From Psychrobacillus sp. FSL K6-2836 (GTDB taxonomy: Bacteria > Bacillota > Bacilli > Bacillales_A > Planococcaceae): a stretch of 64,000 nucleotides of DNA. The position numbers were made by a program, and so were the translations under genes. Of this stretch, positions 63,397-64,000 are shown piece by piece. Under the pieces are notes generated by a model, which was not told the origin of the DNA, made no database searches, and saw nothing but the letters and a program-made list of their open reading frames with translations. The number at the start of each line of letters is the position of its first letter. Within the stretch, counting starts at the first letter, position 1. Location of the stretch: assembly GCF_038003085.1 (NCBI RefSeq), contig NZ_JBBOOM010000001.1:3844001-3908000 (forward strand). Direction: 5' to 3'.

Positions 63397-64000
63397 TTAA
63401 AATCTGTTTTTAGACGTTTTTGCAATCTTGAAAATGACGCTTATCTCTTTTCGTTTAATCTGTCTAAAAAGCACTAAAGCGACTGTTAAATAGGCCATAG
63501 TGAATAGACAATCGATTAGCAAAGAGTGACTTCCAATAGAAATGATCATTGGTCTTGAGATGATTGTCAACAAAAATACTGCGTAAGGTATTACAAAAAA
63601 AGAGAAGCCAATTTGTGCTTCTTTTTTTTCTTTCAAAGAAGCGATATGTAAAAAAGAAGTAATCAATACTCCAAATCCAATCGCAACGATCGCACCTTTT
63701 TCTTGAATAGTTACTTGAGAAGCAAGGAAAAATAGTAGCAATAGTTTTCCTACACCACCATATAGGGAATTGAGAAAGGCAGCTTTTGAATTATTTAAGG
63801 CCTGCAAAATAGAAAACAAAGGACTTTGAATATAGTAAAAGAAAAAAATAGGCGACAGAATTTTCATATAAACCGTTGCATTTTCTACATGAAATAGCGT
63901 CTCTACTAGATCACCACCATGTAGGTAAAACAGTGTGGCTGCATAACAACCCGTTAATGTAGAGAATTTTAGGGAAAGGTGAATTCTTTCTTTTAATAGC
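63397..64000 (-). CDS. spoVB: Stage V sporulation protein B, C-terminal part (5' end outside window)
   Basis: The minus-strand frame continues without stop to the right edge, giving at least 200 residues of a multi-spanning membrane protein (MurJ/flippase superfamily). The segment YMKILSPIFFFYYIQSPLF followed by SILQALN and GKLLLLFFLAS matches the SpoVB pattern FIKVMAPFFLLYYFQGPL...LQALN of B. subtilis. SpoVB is needed for spore cortex synthesis. The true start lies beyond the window; the ATG at 63867 is internal. Synteny with yrbG supports it. Confidence 0.88.
   Translation of the reverse strand, partial: LLKERIHLSLKFSTLTGCYAATLFYLHGGDLVETLFHVENATVYMKILSPIFFFYYIQSPLFSILQALNNSKAAFLNSLYGGVGKLLLLFFLASQVTIQEKGAIVAIGFGVLITSFLHIASLKEKKEAQIGFSFFVIPYAVFLLTIISRPMIISIGSHSLLIDCLFTMAYLTVALVLFRQIKRKEISVIFKIAKTSKNRF

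Overview
This window is a low-GC Firmicutes chromosome segment from an endospore-forming member of the Bacillales. Gene order follows the Bacillus subtilis blocks ysoA-tig-clpX-lonA-ysxC, hemAXCDBL, valS-folC, spoIIB-maf-radC-mreBCD-minCD-spoIVFAB-rplU-prp-rpmA-spo0B-obg-thrR-pheA, and safA/ruvAB-queA-tgt-yajC-yrbG-spoVB. Many TTG and GTG starts with strong Shine-Dalgarno sites, AT-rich codon use, a complete type IVa pilus locus and several accessory differences suggest a Planococcaceae-type genome (Psychrobacillus, Lysinibacillus or Sporosarcina relatives). The genus is an inference only. No rRNA, tRNA, insertion sequence or CRISPR array was seen.

Layout. 1-4.0 kb: 3' part of a YtcJ-like amidohydrolase, an AgcS-type sodium/amino-acid symporter, then two small hydrophilic proteins (one GsiB-like), each behind a near-perfect sigma-B promoter, with a small HELGH zincin-like protein between them. 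4.1-11.0 kb: protein quality control (ysoA, trigger factor, ClpX, LonA) and the GTPase YsxC; lonB is absent. 11.0-12.3 kb: a gene-poor gap holding structured repeats, ending in a promoter with a PerR-box-like operator. 12.3-18.6 kb: hemAXCDBL, glutamyl-tRNA to uroporphyrinogen III. 18.7-21.2 kb: a GTP cyclohydrolase II homologue, ribD and a yqfW-like nucleotidase under a consensus promoter with a palindrome. 21.2-25.0 kb: a SpoVID-N-like protein, a convergent overlapping 63-aa membrane protein, and valS behind a T-box whose specifier reads GUA (Val). 25.0-28.2 kb: a 21-bp repeat array, two overlapping RimK-like ATP-grasp genes on the minus strand, and folC.

28.2-43.1 kb: a membrane GAF-GGDEF diguanylate cyclase, an acidic membrane protein with a VanW-like protein, and then a type IVa pilus locus: a divergent giant prepilin-like protein, minor pilins, pilB (with a tandem N-terminal domain of the MshEN type), pilT, pilC, pilA, pilM, pilN, pilO-LysM and prepilin peptidase. 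This locus occupies the place of comC in B. subtilis. 43.1-55.1 kb: division, shape, sporulation and ribosomal-protein genes, including a SpoIVFB without its C-terminal CBS domain and the L21 leader. 55.1-64 kb: a second and longer 21-bp repeat array, niaR, safA, a spore-coat kinase-like gene, ruvAB-queA-tgt-yajC, a tandem cluster of long-hairpin intergenic elements, yrbG, and the C-terminal part of spoVB running off the right edge.

The most unusual signals are three arrays of contiguous direct repeats with an exact 21-bp period, two of them clearly one sequence family in opposite orientations; the structured intergenic elements at 11.3, 11.9, 39.5, 54.2 and 62.2-62.5 kb; the tandem ATP-grasp pair; and the likely c-di-GMP link between the diguanylate cyclase and PilB.
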